Shown here: piece after piece, positions 7,044 to 9,601 of the stretch
How the letters are laid out: the number at the start of each line of letters is the position of its first letter
How positions within the stretch are numbered: the first letter of the stretch is position 1
Origin: an uncultured Bacteroidales bacterium
GTDB taxonomy: Bacteria > Bacteroidota > Bacteroidia > Bacteroidales > Paludibacteraceae
Length of the DNA: 9,601 bases
Reading direction: 5' to 3'
Assembly: GCA_937901025.1 (NCBI GenBank)
Contig: CALCGR010000021.1
Location: 1-9,601 of the forward strand
Made by a program: the position numbers and the translations under genes
Notes under the pieces: model-generated
What the model saw: the letters and a program-made list of their open reading frames with translations, nothing else
The model's database searches: none
Told to the model about the DNA's origin: nothing

Positions 7044-8336
7044 GATACAGAATTTAGAGAAGATATTCGCCAGCACTTCGTCACTCGTCACTTGACCCGT
7101 GACTTCGCCTAAAGCATTGAGCACCTCTTTGAGGTCCATCGACAAGAACTCTCCGCTGATGGCTTGCTTTATCCCGTCCTTCACCGCACGTATCCCCGTG
7201 AGTGCCCGCACCAGCGCCTCATAGTGCCGCTCCCCCGAGATACACACGCCCTCCGAGGCATCCGCTAAGAGCCGGTGCGCCTCTTCCACCAGCCGCTCGC
7301 GCAGCGGAGCGATATCCCCGTTCTTCGCACTGATGAGGACGGCAGCGGCATCCACAGCCGCCTTCTGCTCCGCCGTCATCAGGTCGCTCTTGTTCACTAC
7401 CTGAATCACCGCTTTTCCGGAATCTCCGGAATTTCCTGATAAGTCCAGGATGATCGCCGCCTTCTCGATGGCGGCTTGGGTGCGGGCGATGCCGAGGTTC
7501 TCTATCTCGTCTTGCGTCTCGCGCAGACCGGCTGTGTCGATGAGTCGGAACAGTATCCCGTCGAGGATGATCGTCTCCTCGATTGTATCGCGGGTGGTGC
7601 CCTGTATGTCGCTGACGATCGCCCGCTCCTCGCCTACGAGGGCATTGAGTAACGTGGACTTACCGGCATTCGTCGGACCGACGATGGCTACGGGGAGTCC
7701 GTTCTTAATCGCATTCCCCGTCTTAAACGATTCGGTCAGTCGGGTGAGATGGGCCTCTATCTCTTCCGCTACGGCTTGCAACTCGTCGCGGGAGGCGAAC
7801 TCCAACTCCTCGTGGTCCGCAAAGTCCAACTCCAACTCGATGAGCGAGGTCAGGTGTAATAGTCTCTCCCTCAGTACCCCTATCTCACTGCTCACGCTCC
7901 CGCGCAGCTGGCTGAGGGCGAGGTCGTGTTCAGCCTTCGACTGCGAGGCAATCAGGTCCGCTACCGCCTCCGCCTGCGTGAGGTCGAGTTTCCCGTGGAT
8001 GAGTGCCCTCCGAGTAAACTCCCCGGGAGTCGCCATTGTGCACCCAGCCTCAATCAGTCGCTGTATCAGCGTCTGTTGGATATAGAGACTGCCGTGACAG
8101 GCTACCTCCACCACGTCCTCCCCCGTAAACGAGTGGGGGGCACGGAACACCGAGACGATACCGTCATCCAGCTCCGCTATCCGTCCGTAATGTATCGTGC
8201 GGGCAGCCGCCTCGGTCAACGGATGTTTCCCCTTAAACAAGGAATCGACGATGGCTATCGCCTCGTCGCCGCTGACGCGTATCACCGCTATCCCGCCTAC
8301 GCCGTACGGCGTCGATATGGCACAGATTGTATTCAC
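7035..8336 (-). CDS. mnmE: tRNA modification GTPase MnmE (TrmE), short G domain
   Basis: With MnmG, MnmE makes the (carboxymethyl)aminomethyl group at C5 of wobble U34 in certain tRNAs, using GTP and methylene-THF. The 433-aa protein starts MNTICAISTPYGVGGIAVIR, has FTGEDVVEVACHG at 70-82 in the folate-binding N-terminal domain, and ends with the diagnostic CIGK containing the functional Cys431. The G domain, inserted in the helical domain, has P-loop GPTNAGKS 220-227, GTTRD 246-250, DTAGLR 267-272 with E279 matching E. coli Glu282, NKSD 315-318 and SAK 336-338. It is about 20 residues shorter than E. coli MnmE (454). Most of the loss lies between DTAG and NKSD, where GNSGDSGK replaces the expected helix. 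The start is GTG, overlapping the prfA stop (GTGA); the family N-terminus supports it. The stop is TAG. Confidence 0.96.
   Translation of the reverse strand: MNTICAISTPYGVGGIAVIRVSGDEAIAIVDSLFKGKHPLTEAAARTIHYGRIAELDDGIVSVFRAPHSFTGEDVVEVACHGSLYIQQTLIQRLIEAGCTMATPGEFTRRALIHGKLDLTQAEAVADLIASQSKAEHDLALSQLRGSVSSEIGVLRERLLHLTSLIELELDFADHEELEFASRDELQAVAEEIEAHLTRLTESFKTGNAIKNGLPVAIVGPTNAGKSTLLNALVGEERAIVSDIQGTTRDTIEETIILDGILFRLIDTAGLRETQDEIENLGIARTQAAIEKAAIILDLSGNSGDSGKAVIQVVNKSDLMTAEQKAAVDAAAVLISAKNGDIAPLRERLVEEAHRLLADASEGVCISGERHYEALVRALTGIRAVKDGIKQAISGEFLSMDLKEVLNALGEVTGQVTSDEVLANIFSKFCIGK
7416..7442. repeat. 9-bp tandem repeat inside mnmE
   Basis: Three adjacent 9-base units: TCCGGAATC, TCCGGAATT and the decayed TCCTGATAA (5 of 9 matches to the second). 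Being a multiple of three, the repeat is in frame and encodes LSG-NSG-DSG on the minus strand, residues 299-307 of MnmE, between the fourth strand of the G domain and the NKSD motif. The first unit overlaps the palindrome TTCCGGAA at 7415-7422. Confidence 0.7.
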
Positions 8337-9433
8337 TGCTCAACCTCTTTCAGTCTCTCCGCATTCTCGGCTACCTGGAGCGCATCGATCATCGACTGTA
8401 TATCGCCGTTCATGAACCCGGGCAGGTCGTAGAGGGTGAAGCCGATGCGGTGGTCGGTGACGCGAGACTGGGGATAGTTATACGTCCTAATTTTTGCACT
8501 GCGATCCCCCGTGGACACCATCGTCTTACGGCGCTCAGCGATATCGTTGACGTATTTGCTATGCTCCTTATCATATATCTGCGTGCGCAGGCGCGAGAGC
8601 GCACGCTCTTTGTTCTTGGGCTGGTCGCGGGTCTCCGTACACTCGATGAGTATCTCTTGCACCTCGCCCGTGACGGGGTTCTTCCAGTTATAGCGTAGTC
8701 TCACCCCCGACTCTACCTTATTCACGTTTTGTCCGCCGGCTCCGCCGCTACGGAAATAGTCCCATCGTATCTCGCCCTCATTGATATGTACCTCAAACTC
8801 GTCGGCTTCGGGCAGTACCGCTACCGTAGCTGCGGAGGTATGCAGGCGCCCCTGGGTCTCGGTGGCGGGTACGCGTTGCACGCGGTGCACGCCGGACTCG
8901 TACTTGAGGGTACCGTATACGTTCTCGCCCGTCACGTTGAAGATGATCTCCTTATATCCGCCTACGGCACCTTCCGAGAAGGAGGACACCGCATACTTGA
9001 ACCCGTGCAGGTCGAAGTACTTCGTGTACATCCGGAATAGGTCCCCGGCAAAGAGCGCTGCCTCGTCGCCTCCCGTGCCGCCGCGTATCTCCATGATCAC
9101 GTTCTTAGCATCCTCGGGGTCGCGGGGGAGGAGCAGTAACTTCACTTGCTGTTCCAGTTCGGGGAGCTGCGGTTCCAGCTCGTCTATCTCCGCCCGCGCC
9201 ATCTCCTTGAGGTCCGGGTCGGATTCGTTATAGAACAGGTCCTTGGCGTCCGCCAGTCGGCGGGCGACCTTACGGTACTGTTCCGCGGCATTGAGTACGC
9301 GTTCCAGTTCGTGGTAGTCGCGATTGAGTTTCACGTACCGCGGCTGGTCGGCTATGACCGCCGGGTCCGTAATCATCAGCGACACCTCATGAAACCGTGC
9401 CTCCAATCCCTCTATCTTTGCCAAAATATCCAT
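8333..9433 (-). CDS. prfA: Peptide chain release factor 1 (RF1)
   Basis: A 366-aa class I release factor that reads UAA and UAG in the ribosomal A site and triggers peptide release. PAT at 189-191, in HRVQRVPATETQGR, is the RF1 codon-recognition tripeptide (RF2 has SPF), and GGQ at 233-235 is the peptidyl-transferase-centre motif. GGQ is followed by NVNKVESGVRLRYNWKNP instead of the proteobacterial HVN pattern; I recall this form in Bacteroidota. The usual NYPQGRVTDHR reads NYPQSRVTDHR at 318-328, a change in a very conserved spot. The gene starts 16 bases after gltX with a modest AAGGA site. It ends in TGA, a codon RF1 does not read, which overlaps the GTG start of mnmE. Confidence 0.97.
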   Translation of the reverse strand: MDILAKIEGLEARFHEVSLMITDPAVIADQPRYVKLNRDYHELERVLNAAEQYRKVARRLADAKDLFYNESDPDLKEMARAEIDELEPQLPELEQQVKLLLLPRDPEDAKNVIMEIRGGTGGDEAALFAGDLFRMYTKYFDLHGFKYAVSSFSEGAVGGYKEIIFNVTGENVYGTLKYESGVHRVQRVPATETQGRLHTSAATVAVLPEADEFEVHINEGEIRWDYFRSGGAGGQNVNKVESGVRLRYNWKNPVTGEVQEILIECTETRDQPKNKERALSRLRTQIYDKEHSKYVNDIAERRKTMVSTGDRSAKIRTYNYPQSRVTDHRIGFTLYDLPGFMNGDIQSMIDALQVAENAERLKEVEQ

Positions 9434-9471
9434 TCCGTATCCTTATTCCTCAATCCTCAATCCGTATCCTT
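9434..9471. repeat. Short direct repeats at the gltX-prfA junction
   Basis: TCCGTATCCTT occurs at 9434-9444 and again at 9461-9471. Between and partly overlapping them, CCTCAAT is repeated in tandem at 9448-9454 and 9455-9461. The inner unit spans the gltX stop codon. This looks like a small local duplication covering the last codons of gltX and the leader of prfA. Confidence 0.6.
9440..9444 (-). promoter_or_regulatory. Shine-Dalgarno-like site for prfA
   Basis: On the minus strand AAGGA lies six bases before the prfA ATG (9433-9431), a suitable distance. It is one copy of an 11-base direct repeat whose other copy is within the end of gltX. Bacteroidota generally depend little on such sites, so its effect may be small. 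Confidence 0.4.
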
Positions 9472-9601
9472 TCTAACGCATTTTTAACGCGTTGCAGCGT
9501 CTCCTCTTTGCCGAGGATATCGGTAATCGCCCAGATATGCGGACCGCGGGCCGCACCAACGAGGCAGATGCGGAACGCATTCATCACAATCCCGACCCCA
9601 T
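9450..9601 (-). CDS. gltX: Glutamyl-tRNA synthetase, C-terminal fragment
   Basis: The last 49 codons of a gene continuing beyond the right edge; the stop is TGA (9452-9450). The visible residues include VMNAFRICLVGAARGP, then ITDILGKEETLQRVKNALERI. This matches the anticodon-binding C-terminus of bacterial, especially Bacteroidota, glutamyl-tRNA synthetase (family pattern: MNAxRxxLVGxxxGPxxxxIxxxLGKEExxxRI). The catalytic HIGH and KMSKS regions are outside the window, so the assignment rests on this tail and on the neighbouring translation genes. The enzyme attaches glutamate to tRNA-Glu. It is the first visible gene of the minus-strand series gltX-prfA-mnmE. Its last few codons (RIRIED) lie in the duplicated segment at 9448-9471. 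Confidence 0.85.
   Translation of the reverse strand, partial: GVGIVMNAFRICLVGAARGPHIWAITDILGKEETLQRVKNALERIRIED

Noticed and set aside
8333..8336. Missing ATG at the start of mnmE as a sign of a wrong start
   Set aside because: The GTG at 8336-8334 gives the normal MnmE N-terminus (TICAISTP) and overlaps the prfA stop as in other junctions here. A later start would cut conserved residues.
7450..8698. Plus-strand open frames of 60-211 codons across mnmE and the end of prfA
   Set aside because: They lie antisense to two genes with complete family motifs. Their translations are Ser/Arg/Pro-rich and carry no recognisable motif.
9413..9420. TATCTTTG, matching the Bacteroidota -7 promoter element TAnnTTTG, plus strand
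   Set aside because: No TTTG lies at the -33 distance. The element is within the start of prfA and would read antisense into gltX, so it is most likely chance.

Overview
The window looks like chromosomal DNA of a member of the Bacteroidota, most likely Bacteroidales. The evidence is the protein style: Bacteroidota-type RF1, GltX, FolD and Ffh sequences, a DPM1-like transferase with a C-terminal membrane pair, short MKK-type lipoproteins, and almost no Shine-Dalgarno signals. It is a dense housekeeping region with no gap above about 20 bases. I see no mobile element, CRISPR array, rRNA or tRNA gene, and no promoter I can support.

Plus strand, 1-7023, one apparent operon entering from the left: the end of a polyprenol-phosphate mannose synthase-like GT2 enzyme; an M23 (LytM-type) lipoprotein; a second, membrane-anchored GT2 enzyme; an alpha-helical HEAT/TPR-like protein of unknown function with a TTG start and a strong Shine-Dalgarno; ffh (SRP GTPase); folD; a lipoprotein of unknown function; and a small membrane protein of a type common in Bacteroidota. 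Genes overlap (ATGA) or sit one to three bases apart, so translational coupling is likely. The early genes concern the envelope, ffh serves membrane targeting, and folD supplies one-carbon units.

Minus strand, 9601-7035: the end of gltX, then prfA (RF1), then mnmE, overlapping or 16 bases apart. All three act in translation. GltX charges tRNA-Glu, MnmE modifies the wobble uridine of a tRNA set that includes tRNA-Glu, and RF1 ends translation. MnmE uses 5,10-methylene-THF, the substrate of FolD, which is encoded on the facing operon.

The two operons converge on an 11-base gap filled by a perfect short hairpin. No clearly new system is visible. The points most worth checking are a MnmE G domain that seems to lack one helix and has a tandem-repeat linker instead, the translationally coupled unknown lipoprotein/membrane pair after folD, and a marked codon-context bias for glycine codons.
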